Assembly: GCF_025141935.1 (NCBI RefSeq)
Contig: NZ_CP081120.1
Coordinates: 2,170,001 to 2,234,000 of the forward strand
Direction: 5' to 3'
From: Sulfitobacter sp. S190
GTDB lineage: Bacteria > Pseudomonadota > Alphaproteobacteria > Rhodobacterales > Rhodobacteraceae
Length of the DNA: 64,000 bases
Part shown: positions 52,888 to 62,360 of the stretch, piece after piece
How the letters are laid out: each line of letters begins with the position of its first letter
Numbering within the stretch: the first letter of the stretch is position 1
The notes under the pieces: generated by a model
The model's database searches: none
The model's input: the letters and a program-made list of their open reading frames with translations, nothing else
What the model was told of the DNA's origin: nothing
Translations under genes and position numbers: made by a program

Positions 52888-54006
52888 CTAGAGTTTGTCG
52901 GCGTTCATGCCCGTCGCTCGCAACGCGCTTCGGATAGCCGGATAATGGCTCGGGCAATGACGAAACAGCCCCTGCTCCTCTGTTACGAAGCCAGATCTGG
53001 TCAGCGCGTCCCATAGACCGATCGAAACGTCGAATGGAACGCATCTTGCGATGACCTCTGGTTTGCAAGGCTCGTGTATAAGGAGGTTTTGAAGAATAAG
53101 ACAGGCCATGTTGTTTGGGCTGTGCGGCAGCCTTGCATCCTTCGGGTGCCTCAAATAAACGCTTTCGCTTGTCTCATCAACTTCGTTGCAGTCCTTTGCC
53201 AACATACCATTGAAGAACATTTCAATCGCTACCCATGGCAGACCGAGGCTGCGTTTTCCAAGCTCACCGAAGTAGGGATCGGAGAGCGCGCCGTCAGATC
53301 TCTCGAATATTGGGTCGCCGGTATCGGCAGATTTGAACAACTGCAGCTTCGGTCGCGAAGCCAAAATTGGTCCAATGAGCGCGGCAAGCGCTTCTCCATC
53401 AAAAGACGGTATGGTGTAGGTATCGTGAAACAACAGTTCTATCTCGAAGTTCGAACTTAAGAACGCCCAGGTCCAACTGTTGCAGTTTACGATCAATCGA
53501 CCTTCGCACGCTGCAATAGAGTTCAGTAGTTCCCGGTTTCGAGGCATTTGGCTGGCACATCGTTGCAAAGAGCTCTCCAACCCATCGAAAACCGCAATTT
53601 GTCCCGCCTGCATCTGGGCGAGTTCGGCAATCGAACTGACGACGTCCAGTCCTGCATCACGGGCCCAATCACCTACGTAGCCCTTGCCGCATGGTGGATG
53701 CACCACCGCGCATAGCGCTTTGTGACCGTCCGCAAGCCAATTGGTTAGAGTTCCGGCGATACACCGGTTGAGTATTTTCTTGAGTTCGGTGTGTGCTGCC
53801 TCTCGCTCTTTGCTATCGCTGTAATGCTTCAGCGATGGATCGTCCTCCAGGCTATCGGACTTCACCCACGGCAACTCAGCTCGCACATTATCAAATACAT
53901 GCTCCAGCGTACGTCGGGTTTCCCCTTGGGGCCAAACATAACTCCCAAATTCGATAAGCTCTTCGGGGAGTTTTGCTTTGTCTTCATCTTCCTCGGTGAC
54001 AGTCAT
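52888..54006 (-). CDS. Unassigned protein co-transcribed with MscS gene
   Basis: A 372-residue soluble protein. The middle reads AVVHPPCGKGYVGDWARDAGLDV, which looks like a degenerate P-loop, followed by IAVFDGLESSLQRCASQ in the position of a Walker B strand and GRLIVNCNSWTWAF like a sensor strand. The C-terminal 100 residues resemble a winged-helix region (CLILQNLLIHEPCKPEVIARCVPFDVSIGLWDALTRSGFV). This suggests a degenerate STAND/AAA-type ATPase with a winged helix, but it is only a fold guess. It directly precedes the MscS gene. Confidence 0.55.
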   Translation of the reverse strand: MTVTEEDEDKAKLPEELIEFGSYVWPQGETRRTLEHVFDNVRAELPWVKSDSLEDDPSLKHYSDSKEREAAHTELKKILNRCIAGTLTNWLADGHKALCAVVHPPCGKGYVGDWARDAGLDVVSSIAELAQMQAGQIAVFDGLESSLQRCASQMPRNRELLNSIAACEGRLIVNCNSWTWAFLSSNFEIELLFHDTYTIPSFDGEALAALIGPILASRPKLQLFKSADTGDPIFERSDGALSDPYFGELGKRSLGLPWVAIEMFFNGMLAKDCNEVDETSESVYLRHPKDARLPHSPNNMACLILQNLLIHEPCKPEVIARCVPFDVSIGLWDALTRSGFVTEEQGLFRHCPSHYPAIRSALRATGMNADKL

Positions 54007-54694
54007 TCAAAGCCATCTCGATCAGGGGGCAACAAACTTGGGCATCAAAGCGCCAAAGGCCACAATTTATTTTTTTGGTCACTATCAGCTAGAGCAACCA
54101 TGCGTCCGGTCCATAATGTTCGCCAGATTCACATTCTGGCTGAACCTCTTCATATCCGCACCGTAAAAGGCACGGTTACTTGCCATGGCCTTCATCGCAC
54201 ACGAATGACAGGATGTCGCGTGTCGTTCTCGCGGCAGGACCGTCGCGACATCAGCTGCAACCCAGAGAAAAAGTACCTGATGAAGAAAGGTGAACTTTTC
54301 GTCTAGAGAACCGGAAGGTCCGGCTGCGTGCACTATGCCCCGCGCCTTCACCGGCGGGCATAGACGGCAAACGAAGCAAGACAGGCCTATGGCTAATCCC
54401 CGACCGCGACGGTAATGCGCGGCGAACTTGGTCCAAAAAACAATGGTTCGGGGCCTAATCATTGAACATACAGATTTCGATCCCAAAGACCGTGTCAGCT
54501 TGTTTGTGCTGTGCTATCGCGCTGACAAGTTAGGTAAACGGTTCAGTCGCGATCAATCGATGTAAAGAGCTTGATTGTTCCGGCCCCCTGCCCGCAAAAA
54601 TTTTCATCAGCGCGTATATGCTCATGTGTCGCCACTGCCGCACGGCCATGCCGAGCGACAACAAAACCATGATCCGACAGTTGCGGTTCTTTAT
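54007..54694. other. Gene-free stretch
   Basis: About 690 bases between the 372-residue protein gene and the photolyase. Open frames are short and show no coding features; nothing recognised. Confidence 0.5.
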
Positions 54695-56164
54695 TTACAT
54701 AGACTTCAACGCTTCTTCTGGCATGCTGTCTGACACAGTAATTTCCAAAGTGTCTTTGCATGCCCAGCTCCTAAGCCACGCGGCCGCTCCTTCACGCTTG
54801 CGAATGGCCTTATCGGATTTTGGCGGCACCCAGCCATAGATGGGTTGCTCACGCCAACCGGGTTTCGACATCCCGAAAACCCATCTCATATTCCCGTAGG
54901 TTGAAGGATCTCGGCCATCCAGAGACAGACGATCATTCAGATAGCACGCTGTTTTCCACGCTGTCTCTGGATCCCTCGTCCATTTAATAAGTTGCTTCCC
55001 CCAGTACATGCGCAAATTGTTGTGCATATATCCATTGTGCAGCCACTGACGCTGAGCCGCATTCCATGTCTCGTCATCAGTGCGGCCGTGAACCAGATCG
55101 GTAAGCTTATAAAGAACGGGCCGCTCATCTTCTACGTGCGCCAGAAGGGAGTGCCGCGGCTTTTCTGGTACGCTGTCAAAGCTATCGGGAGCTTCAACCC
55201 GGTAAGCTTGATAATGAAAGTACTCGCGCCAAGTCAGCAGCTCATCTAGATATTTCCATTTGGCTTTTGCAGGAGCGTCGCTCGCCCGCACGGCAGCCGT
55301 GATTTCACGAGGCCCAATGATACCAAAATGCAGATAAGGTGACAGGCGGGATACGCCGTCCTCCTCTGCTGGGTTGTTCCTTTGGTAAGGATAAAGCTCA
55401 AGCCTATGTACAACAAAGTCTCGTAAAGCGGCATTCGCGGCTTTCGATGTCGGTTCAAAATCAAGAACAGGCCGAAGACTATGATCGATGTCACATTCCG
55501 AGATAATGGATGCGATTTCGTCGTCCGATTTATTCCCCAAGGCCTCGTCTTCAAAGCATAGGCCACCATCCAAGATTGCGGCATTTGCTGCAATGTCAGA
55601 TTGATGTGCTTCGTATTTCGGACGAAGTGCCCCGCTGGCTTTTCGAAAGGCCGGCGTTGCCCTTAAACCATCAGACAACACGCGCGTTGGTACCAATCGC
55701 GCAGTATCTACTGCAAATACAGTACGGTTGCACCTCTCTGCGAAGCGCTTTGCCTGTGCGCGCGCCACGAACACCGGATGATCATCGGTGAAAACCGCAG
55801 CCGCATCCTCAGCAAGTCGGTATACCAAGCCTTTTTCGTGTCGCCTTTTGCGTTCAACATAGGTGACGCACCTGACGCCGCGCTCGTCGCAGCCCTGTTG
55901 CAAATCCCGACTCGCATGAAGCAGAAAGTGATGCAGTCTGTCCGAGGCATACGGGTAATCCTCCCGCACCCCATGATAAACCACAACGGGCAATCCGATG
56001 TCATTACCCAGCTCCACGGCTGCGTCAATTACAGGATTATCCCAGGCCCACAGCGTTTGCTGGATCCAGCAGAGTACGTATCTTGCACCATTCTTACGGT
56101 TCAGTGGCACGTCATTTAGCGCACGCACGCGATCGCAAATGTCGGCCGACCAATTTATCGCCAT
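54695..56164 (-). CDS. DNA photolyase, class II type
   Basis: A 489-residue flavoprotein that repairs UV-induced cyclobutane dimers using blue light. The N-terminal half is the antenna domain (ARYVLCWIQQTLWAWDNPVIDAA, VVVYHGVREDYPYASDRLHHF). The C-terminal FAD domain shows RLSPYLHFGIIG, LDELLTWREYFHYQAY, NGYMHNNLRMYWGKQLIKWT, YLNDRLSLDGRDPSTYGNMRWVFG and GWREQPIYGWV. These fit the class II pattern, in which the helix with MRMYWAK and LNDKYELDGRDP is typical. The Y-family polymerase gene lies upstream on the same strand, making a DNA-damage pair. Confidence 0.88.
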   Translation of the reverse strand: MAINWSADICDRVRALNDVPLNRKNGARYVLCWIQQTLWAWDNPVIDAAVELGNDIGLPVVVYHGVREDYPYASDRLHHFLLHASRDLQQGCDERGVRCVTYVERKRRHEKGLVYRLAEDAAAVFTDDHPVFVARAQAKRFAERCNRTVFAVDTARLVPTRVLSDGLRATPAFRKASGALRPKYEAHQSDIAANAAILDGGLCFEDEALGNKSDDEIASIISECDIDHSLRPVLDFEPTSKAANAALRDFVVHRLELYPYQRNNPAEEDGVSRLSPYLHFGIIGPREITAAVRASDAPAKAKWKYLDELLTWREYFHYQAYRVEAPDSFDSVPEKPRHSLLAHVEDERPVLYKLTDLVHGRTDDETWNAAQRQWLHNGYMHNNLRMYWGKQLIKWTRDPETAWKTACYLNDRLSLDGRDPSTYGNMRWVFGMSKPGWREQPIYGWVPPKSDKAIRKREGAAAWLRSWACKDTLEITVSDSMPEEALKSM

Positions 56165-56264
56165 TCCACCTTCAATCTTTCTTGTCGTACTTTGAGATCG
56201 ATATTTCCTCGAAACCTAAATTAGTTAAGAACAGTGAATACACGCTGACAACCATAGCGTGATG

Positions 56265-57596
56265 TCACACTTTGCAGAAATGTGTTTTCGCATCATCCAC
56301 CGGAGCGCTTCCAAAATCCGCCTGATCCGGGATCCGCCCAAACGCAATCTTCGCGCCAAGATAACCTCCCGGAACGATATCTTGCACACCAAGTGTGATA
56401 GCCTCCGGTCCGTGGTCACGGCGAAGTTTGTCCATCACATCGCTGATCTTTTCCCATTTCGCGACACCGCATTGTTCGGGATCCATCTGCCCGCGAAAGA
56501 GATCACTCGTCATTTGCTTGTCATCAGTCAGACCATGAAGCATCACGCTGACCGACCTTGGTGCGAAGTTGACCGCGCGCTCGGCCTCCTTGAGACTCTT
56601 CCCTAACGTTTCCAAAAAGGTGTGGTCATCTCTAGCTGGTAGAAAAGATCCTTCCCAATCCCACCGAAGATCATCCTTCCGACTGTTCGTACGGCCCCGA
56701 TACCCGCCGCCTTTAAAACTTACGGACATCTTCGTGGCCCGCAAATCGTCACGTCGCAAGCGACGCGCCGCGCCGAGCGTCAATTGTCTGGCACAGATTG
56801 CGACCTTTTGGGGGGTACGCCAATCGGCAGGAAGCATTCGGCTATGGCCAAACATGCGCTTTTGGGTAGGTAGTTTTTCCGCATGAAGGCCGTGCAGTTC
56901 ATTCCAGAATCTCTCGCCCTCTACACTGCGCCAAATGGCGCGAGCTTGTTTCGGAGCGATCGCCCATAGCGAACGAAAATCGGTAACTCCAGCCGCCATT
57001 AGCCGAGATTCCATGCCGGTAGATATACCTGGTATATCAGTCAATTTTATGTGCGCGAGGCTCTTAGGAAGGTTAGACGTTTCAATGAGGGCGAACCCGT
57101 TAGGCTTGTTGGCTTCAGCACCTATCTTAGCCAAGAGCTCTGTCGGCGCCATCCCTATCGAACATGTCAATACGGGACTAAAGGCAGACGCAAGAACCGT
57201 CTTTATTCTGTCGGCAAGTGCATGTCCTTTCCGCGCCTCGCTGGGAAGAAGATGGCAAACCACCTCATCGATGGACCTTACATGTGTGACCGGTAGGATC
57301 GTCTCCAAAACTTTGATAATGCGTTTGTGCAGGCGGACATAAACGTCGTGGCGAGCAACGACAAAAATCATGTCTGGAACGATTTTGCGAGCCTCTGAAA
57401 TGCTCGCCATTCCTTTTACACCAAGCGCCTTTGCTTCCCGGCTGATAGCAATGCACCCCGTATTCGGACGATCGAGGGGGACCACACCTACAGGTTTCCC
57501 ACGCAGATCAGCATTAAAGTGCTGTTCCGCAGTCGCGAAGAAGCTGTCGAAATCCAGATACAGTCGCGAAACAGGGTTTGGTGCAATTTGGTACAT
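56265..57596 (-). CDS. Y-family DNA polymerase (DinB/UmuC type)
   Basis: A 443-residue translesion polymerase. The first metal-binding motif is LYLDFDSFFATAEQH (family norm IDMDxFFAxVE), and the second catalytic pair is in RSIDEVVCHL, where most members have SIDExYLD. The helix-hairpin-helix (KLTDIPGISTGMESRLMAAGVTDFRSLW) and a little-finger domain follow. It resembles the alphaproteobacterial DinB-like branch more than ImuB because acidic residues are kept. It stands about 100 bases upstream of the photolyase, suggesting UV-damage tolerance. Confidence 0.85.
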   Translation of the reverse strand: MYQIAPNPVSRLYLDFDSFFATAEQHFNADLRGKPVGVVPLDRPNTGCIAISREAKALGVKGMASISEARKIVPDMIFVVARHDVYVRLHKRIIKVLETILPVTHVRSIDEVVCHLLPSEARKGHALADRIKTVLASAFSPVLTCSIGMAPTELLAKIGAEANKPNGFALIETSNLPKSLAHIKLTDIPGISTGMESRLMAAGVTDFRSLWAIAPKQARAIWRSVEGERFWNELHGLHAEKLPTQKRMFGHSRMLPADWRTPQKVAICARQLTLGAARRLRRDDLRATKMSVSFKGGGYRGRTNSRKDDLRWDWEGSFLPARDDHTFLETLGKSLKEAERAVNFAPRSVSVMLHGLTDDKQMTSDLFRGQMDPEQCGVAKWEKISDVMDKLRRDHGPEAITLGVQDIVPGGYLGAKIAFGRIPDQADFGSAPVDDAKTHFCKV

Positions 57597-57881
57597 AAGG
57601 AATCACTGCCTAAAGAGACCGACAGAACATAAAGGGAACAAAGCTGATTTTCAACGTCATGTTAAGAAGACGCCTCGCAGCAAATTTGCTAAACAGTCGA
57701 ACCTATGACCGATGCCGTGAATGGATCGATTGTGCAGCAACCCACTGATGTCCGCTTGAGCTACTTCATATGCCGCAACCGGCGAGATAACAGTGATGCA
57801 TCAGTGTCGGTGTCAGAACTGCCGCGACAGACCTAGTTCGTACGTTCGGCAGACCCATGCTTTTCAATCAAACTGTCGGCA

Positions 57882-58598
57882 CTATTGCGATCGGAGCTGA
57901 CGTCCACGTCTAATGAACAATCTGGCGAGGACGAACACCAAAACGAAGGCAATCAGCCCAAGGTAGCGTTCGTAGACGCCGTCGATGTTGTCCGGAAGAA
58001 AGAAGAAGACCGGCGCAGACACAGCCCATAGTATGGAAACACCGATCAACAACTTTTTGTAGTGCGTACCGGCCCGGTCTGCACCGGACGACATCAGCCA
58101 TGGAACCAGCGCCATAGTCAGCCCAAGGGCGTAGACCAAATAGATGTGGATTACGACACCTTCGCTATCATTGTCGCCATACTCATTACGCGCACCAATG
58201 AGGAAAACGATGAGGCCCATAAGAGCAAGGCCTAGTATTCCTACGCTCCAGCGCCAGCCCCCCATATGGACGTGAGCCGAAAGCAGCGCAATCGAAACCA
58301 AGGACGCCGAGAATGCATAGATACCGATGTCGACGATAAATTCGTAGCGACCTGCACCCAGGTCGCTGATGGTATCCGCGATCCAATCGTGGTCAGGTAC
58401 CACAAAATCGGCGATCAGAATGGCGACCGCGAAGATCACACATCCGGCTATTGCATACCAGCCGAGTAATATCATGAGCATCGGCTCGTCTTCGACTTTT
58501 GGCGCGGCGGTTTCGGTTTTCACAGTGGGTGCTAGCTCCGAGCGGGATCTTTCGAGCGCCGCAGCGCTCGGGATCGGGGTCGTGGAGACGGGGAGCAA
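57882..58598 (-). CDS. DUF998 membrane protein (copy C, intact)
   Basis: A 238-residue inner-membrane protein with a 40-residue hydrophilic N-terminus and six hydrophobic helices, matching DUF998 (LLGWYAIAGCVIFAVAILIADFVVPDHDWIADTISDLGAGRYEFIVDIGIYAFS). The DHDWIADTISDLGAG loop is the family hallmark. It starts with TTG. Its first 46 codons exist as a broken fragment at 26748-26906. It is followed by the small PRC-barrel and SpoIIAA-like genes upstream on the same strand. Confidence 0.85.
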   Translation of the reverse strand: MLPVSTTPIPSAAALERSRSELAPTVKTETAAPKVEDEPMLMILLGWYAIAGCVIFAVAILIADFVVPDHDWIADTISDLGAGRYEFIVDIGIYAFSASLVSIALLSAHVHMGGWRWSVGILGLALMGLIVFLIGARNEYGDNDSEGVVIHIYLVYALGLTMALVPWLMSSGADRAGTHYKKLLIGVSILWAVSAPVFFFLPDNIDGVYERYLGLIAFVLVFVLARLFIRRGRQLRSQ

Positions 58599-58638
58599 TT
58601 GAATGCCCCCCGCAACGTTTTGATATCAGGGTAAAACC

Positions 58639-59058
58639 TCAGTTCCACCAACCTTCATCGACCGCGTCCATTTCCTCGAGTTGTTCCTCGGTTTTGCGCG
58701 TGACGATGACGAAGGTTTTGTCGTCAACAGGCGTCAGCCGAATATCCTCTATGGGGAGAAGCACATGCTTGTCACCAATATCGAGGAAACCGCCGATTTC
58801 TGCCACGATACCGATCATCTGCCCCTCACGGTCGAGAATGATATCCTCGATCTCGCCAATATCGTTCCAGTCTGGTCCAACGCCGTCGGCCTCCCAGTTG
58901 CCCCAGGTGTCTTCGTCCATCGGACCGTTCAGCGTGTAAATATCGCCACCGGTGATGTCGCGGGACCGGATCAGATTTTCGGTATCCAAGTGGCTTTCCG
59001 CCAGCGCAGGACCAGCAGCAATTCCGGCTGCAAGCAGTAGAGATGCAAAGCGTTTCAT
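58639..59058 (-). CDS. Small PRC-barrel periplasmic protein, copy C
   Basis: A 139-residue exported protein with signal peptide (ending GPALA) and PRC-barrel. It is identical to copy A at 26947-27366 except Ile13 for Met13, inside the signal peptide. It lies 40 bases after the SpoIIAA-like/hairpin region and 40 bases before the DUF998 gene, so all three may share a transcript. Confidence 0.82.
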   Translation of the reverse strand: MKRFASLLLAAGIAAGPALAESHLDTENLIRSRDITGGDIYTLNGPMDEDTWGNWEADGVGPDWNDIGEIEDIILDREGQMIGIVAEIGGFLDIGDKHVLLPIEDIRLTPVDDKTFVIVTRKTEEQLEEMDAVDEGWWN

Positions 59059-59332
59059 CGATATTCCTCATTATGTAGTAAGAGCGCCCCACCGTGGGGC
59101 GTTGTGACGACAAAACGATAAACATCGCCTGCGGTTCCCTCTCGCCTCTCCGGTCAGGCAAAGAACATGCAATTCATTAAACCAGAACAAGTTTCCGAGC
59201 TGATAACGCATTCGGGAAGCCGCCGTAATGATGCTTCCAACCCGCTAATTCGACAGAAATCAGGCCGGATCGCCCCTGAGCAGATCTGATCGTCGGGGTT
59301 TTCAAAGACCTTGCAGCGGGTTGCCGACAATG

Positions 59333-59361
59333 ACTGGTCTGCCAAGATTTGGCAGACCAGT
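59333..59361. promoter_or_regulatory. Conserved inverted repeat, copy C
   Basis: ACTGGTCTGCCAA-GAT-TTGGCAGACCAGT, a perfect 13-bp stem. Relative to copy A (27643-27665) the loop differs and the stem is longer, so base pairing has been kept or improved while nearby sequence drifted. Confidence 0.55.
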
Positions 59362-59421
59362 AACTGCACCGCTGTGCCAAAACCGGTATGAACCGAGAAG
59401 CCTCGCCCTATCGCATCGATC

Positions 59422-59823
59422 TCAGACCGCTTGCGGGCTGGCTCCCACGAACTCCCAAGCAGAAGAAGCCTCGGCGCTATCAAATGCACGCGCCTCTACC
59501 GGGATGACCTTATCGGCCCATTTGATCATTGTTGCTGCACTTTCGGGCGCACCGATAACCGCATATCGCGCAACCTTGGACCAGGACCGAACCTGTGCCT
59601 TCAGAACATCGTCGTCAAACATGATATCAAGATCGCGACCCGTCATACTGCTCAGGTCGAGCAGCATGCTGACTTTGCCGGGGGCCTGATCGAAAACATC
59701 ATTCATGTATTTCGACATCGCTTCCATATCATCATCATCAACATGGCCTTCGATTTTGAAGGCGTGAACGTCTGCTGTGGTTGTCGGGATTGAGTGGATT
59801 GAGCCGTGTTGGAACGCAGTCAT
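59422..59823 (-). CDS. SpoIIAA/STAS-like protein, copy C
   Basis: A 133-residue protein matching copy A at 27729-28130 apart from three C-terminal substitutions (AEASSAWEFVGASPQAV). The ribosome binding site AGGAG and start context are the same. Function unknown; the SpoIIAA-like fold suggests a role in protein-protein or lipid contact. Confidence 0.78.
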   Translation of the reverse strand: MTAFQHGSIHSIPTTTADVHAFKIEGHVDDDDMEAMSKYMNDVFDQAPGKVSMLLDLSSMTGRDLDIMFDDDVLKAQVRSWSKVARYAVIGAPESAATMIKWADKVIPVEARAFDSAEASSAWEFVGASPQAV

Positions 59824-60033
59824 GGTCATCTCCTGAAATATCGACTTTGAGCTTCAGGTTTAACGCGTACATTTGCCGGTAGTTCCTGCCTCGTGGATAA
59901 ACGCGGTCACAAGCAGTGCTGTGTGAAATAGGCTAGGTTCGGTTTTCATCATTTGGCCCTTTCGATGATGGACCAAACTTGTCTGAAATCGACATTGCGA
60001 TCTTCTACATAATCGCCAACGTCGCGCCTTGAT

Positions 60034-60682
60034 CCGCCGTTCGTGCAGAATACAACATTCGGTACTTTGGACTCTTCACCGCCGTTAGATCGATTGCAGT
60101 ACATCCAGTCGAACGATCGACCTGTCCCGCCCAAGACGGCCCATATCTGCCGTTCGGTTGGGTTGCCGTGTGCTGCGGTGCAGCCTGTCGAACCGGCCGT
60201 TCGCTTCGGACGCAAAATCCGGTTGCAATCGAGCTCACAGTCTGCGGACTTTGCCGACCTTGGATTTTACTACTTCGCTAACGCATCATACGTTAGCACG
60301 CGCGGCACGCTTAGCGTCGAAGGCCAGTGGATGTCGCCAAACCAGCCGTTGTTGCGTGTCAATTTTGCCAGATCCAAGAGCGCGTTTTCGCTGCAGCTTG
60401 GTGGGACTAGATGGACGTGGATCTATGTCCGCGTCTGGCTCCATGCAAAGACATGTAGTTTTTCGTACATACTGCGTAGTTCTTGGTGCATGCGCCTGCA
60501 GCTTGAAAATCTCAAGTACAGAATGCGCTCTTTTCCGCTTTCGCCGGATAAAGAAGGAACGGCAGCTAAATCAAATAAGGCTCCGGATGTAATTTCGCTT
60601 TAGACCGCAAGTGACCCCTCCAGGTCCTCCCGATCCCATTTTTCATGTTCCGCACACTGACCGAATGTCGGGTTTAATAGCT
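60034..60682. other. Gene-free stretch
   Basis: About 650 bases from the end of copy C to the stop of kaiB. Two overlapping plus-strand frames (60043-60603 and 60158-60592) lack ribosome binding sites and protein-like composition. Nothing recognised. Confidence 0.5.
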
Positions 60683-60964
60683 CTAAGCGGATAGCACGGA
60701 CCAAACGCGTTCTTCATCGAACAGCTCACCGATAATCCGAACGGGCGGCTTGGGGCTTAGTCGAAGGACGGTTGGGATTGCAAGGATGTCGAATTCAATA
60801 GCGGCCTCTGGTGTTTCATTCAAATCTATCACCTCCAAGGCTTCCGCGGGATGATTATGATGAGTCAGAAGTTGAGAAAGGGTGCGAATTTGGATATCGG
60901 CGCTGGCGCCTTCGCCCGCCACAAAAATCAGGATCGATAGCTGTTCCTTTGTCGGATCATCCAT
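60683..60964 (-). CDS. kaiB: KaiB-like protein
   Basis: A 93-residue thioredoxin-like KaiB-family protein. Family landmarks: LSILIFVAGEGASADIQIRTLSQLL, LEVIDLNETPEAAIEFDILAIPTVLRLSPKPPVRIIGELFDEERVW. This matches the KVID-P-A-ILATPT-PPPxRxIIGxL pattern. The start ATG 60964 overlaps the 3' end of kaiC by 8 bases, so the two are translationally coupled. In alphaproteobacteria without KaiA, KaiBC pairs act in light- or redox-linked timing or stress; the role here is inferred. Confidence 0.9.
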   Translation of the reverse strand: MDDPTKEQLSILIFVAGEGASADIQIRTLSQLLTHHNHPAEALEVIDLNETPEAAIEFDILAIPTVLRLSPKPPVRIIGELFDEERVWSVLSA

Positions 60965-62357
60965 CGTCAGTCTCCAGTTTAAGACCACGATTTCCCACTG
61001 CGAATAGGAGTTTTCGATGATCGTGCGCAGTGCCGCGTGCTTTGATGATCTGCAAAGATCGTTCCACACCTTCGTCGGTCACGATGAAGCTAAGCTCAAT
61101 CAGCGTGTCCAAAATGGACGAAAATGCAATTGCACGATCAGGATCATTCACTTCGGAAGGTTCAAGCGTAATGACAGTTGTGATCGCCAATCGCTTGAGG
61201 TAATCAATCATGCGCACGATTGTTCTGTACACTGCATCCCTGTCGCCCGCCGTCGCCAAACTGGATACGGGATCCAGCACGACCAATGACGGTTGATGTT
61301 CATCGACACGGCGATAAAGCTCGACCAGATGTCGTTCCAGCCCCATCAATGTCGGACGGGCAGATGTGATAATTAAATGCCCGTCATCATGAAATTTTTG
61401 CAGATCAACGCCTGCCGATCCTACGTTTTCCATCAGTTCCTGAGGGGATTCCTCGAAACTGAGATACAGCACTGTGTCTCCTCGTGCGCATGTTGCCTCG
61501 GCTGCCTTCGCGGCAAGGATGGTTTTGCATGTTCCTGTGCTGCCCGTCAGCAAAAGTGTCGAACCAACCCGCACGCCGCCATCCAGCGCATCATCTAAAG
61601 CCATAAGGCCGGTCGAAACCCGATCGGTCGAAACCTTGTGGTCGAACAATGCGGAGGTAAGCGGCGCAATTGTCAGGCCCTTTTCGTCAATCAGAAAAGG
61701 GTATTTGTTTGGGCCGTGATGCGCCCCGCGAAATTTGACGATCCGCATCCGTCGCGTAGCGGTATCGCCTATGGTGTCGTTCTCAAGAACGATAACTGCA
61801 TCCGCCACATATTCTTCGAACCCATGTCGTGTTAGACGACCGTCGCCCTGCTCCGCGCTCATCAGTGTGGTGACGCCTTCGTCTGACAAAGTGTTAAAAA
61901 GATGCACGAGTTCGCCACGGATCGCGCGTTCGTCTTCGAACATCGCAAAAAGGGTTTCGACCGTATCCAACGCAAGCAGCCGTGCGTTTGTCGCTTTGAG
62001 GGCCAGCTTGATCCGCATCCGAAGACCGTCGAGCGTGTAGTTCCCGACCTCAGTTGTTGCATCGCGGGTTTGTGCCACATAATCGATCCGGAACAGCCCC
62101 TTATCGATGAGGGCTTGCAGATCAAGGCCAATAGATGCTGCATTTTTGATGATAGCTTCCGGGCGTTCCTCAAACGACATGAAGACCGCCGGACTTCCAG
62201 CCGTAAGCGCAGCGTTCGCAAGTATTGAGAGCATGAATAAAGTTTTGCCGCAGCCTGCGCCTCCGGTGATGACGGTCGTGCGACCACGTGGCAGACCACC
62301 GCCGCTAAGCTGATCAAACCCCGATATTCCGGTCGTAAATTGTTCGATTTTGTTCAT
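60957..62357 (-). CDS. kaiC: KaiC-family double ATPase
   Basis: A 466-residue protein with two RecA-like domains. The first domain has Walker A GGAGCGKT (32-39) and catalytic Glu pair SFEE (63-64). The second has GSTGTCKT (272-279) and SFEES (302-303). In the second, the invariant Walker A glycine is a cysteine (C277). The phosphorylation site region reads DPDRAIAFSSILDTLIEL with Ser413-Ser414 where cyanobacterial KaiC has Ser-Thr. The C-terminal tail is short, so no KaiA-binding tail is expected. It lies 3 bases after the Crp/Fnr gene and overlaps kaiB. Confidence 0.92.
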   Translation of the reverse strand: MNKIEQFTTGISGFDQLSGGGLPRGRTTVITGGAGCGKTLFMLSILANAALTAGSPAVFMSFEERPEAIIKNAASIGLDLQALIDKGLFRIDYVAQTRDATTEVGNYTLDGLRMRIKLALKATNARLLALDTVETLFAMFEDERAIRGELVHLFNTLSDEGVTTLMSAEQGDGRLTRHGFEEYVADAVIVLENDTIGDTATRRMRIVKFRGAHHGPNKYPFLIDEKGLTIAPLTSALFDHKVSTDRVSTGLMALDDALDGGVRVGSTLLLTGSTGTCKTILAAKAAEATCARGDTVLYLSFEESPQELMENVGSAGVDLQKFHDDGHLIITSARPTLMGLERHLVELYRRVDEHQPSLVVLDPVSSLATAGDRDAVYRTIVRMIDYLKRLAITTVITLEPSEVNDPDRAIAFSSILDTLIELSFIVTDEGVERSLQIIKARGTAHDHRKLLFAVGNRGLKLETDDG

Positions 62358-62360
62358 AGA

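Larger units (their letters stand above)
58464..60033. repeat. Segmental duplication copy C (partner 26754-28335)
   Basis: About 1.57 kb, same order and orientation as in copy A: 5' end of the DUF998 gene, small PRC-barrel gene, inverted repeat, SpoIIAA-like gene and about 200 bases beyond. The genes are nearly identical, while the region between the PRC-barrel and SpoIIAA-like genes is more diverged. No insertion sequence borders either copy. Confidence 0.85.

Noticed and set aside
60043..60603. 186-codon plus-strand frame
   Set aside because: No ribosome binding site, a second overlapping long frame of equal quality, and composition unlike a protein.
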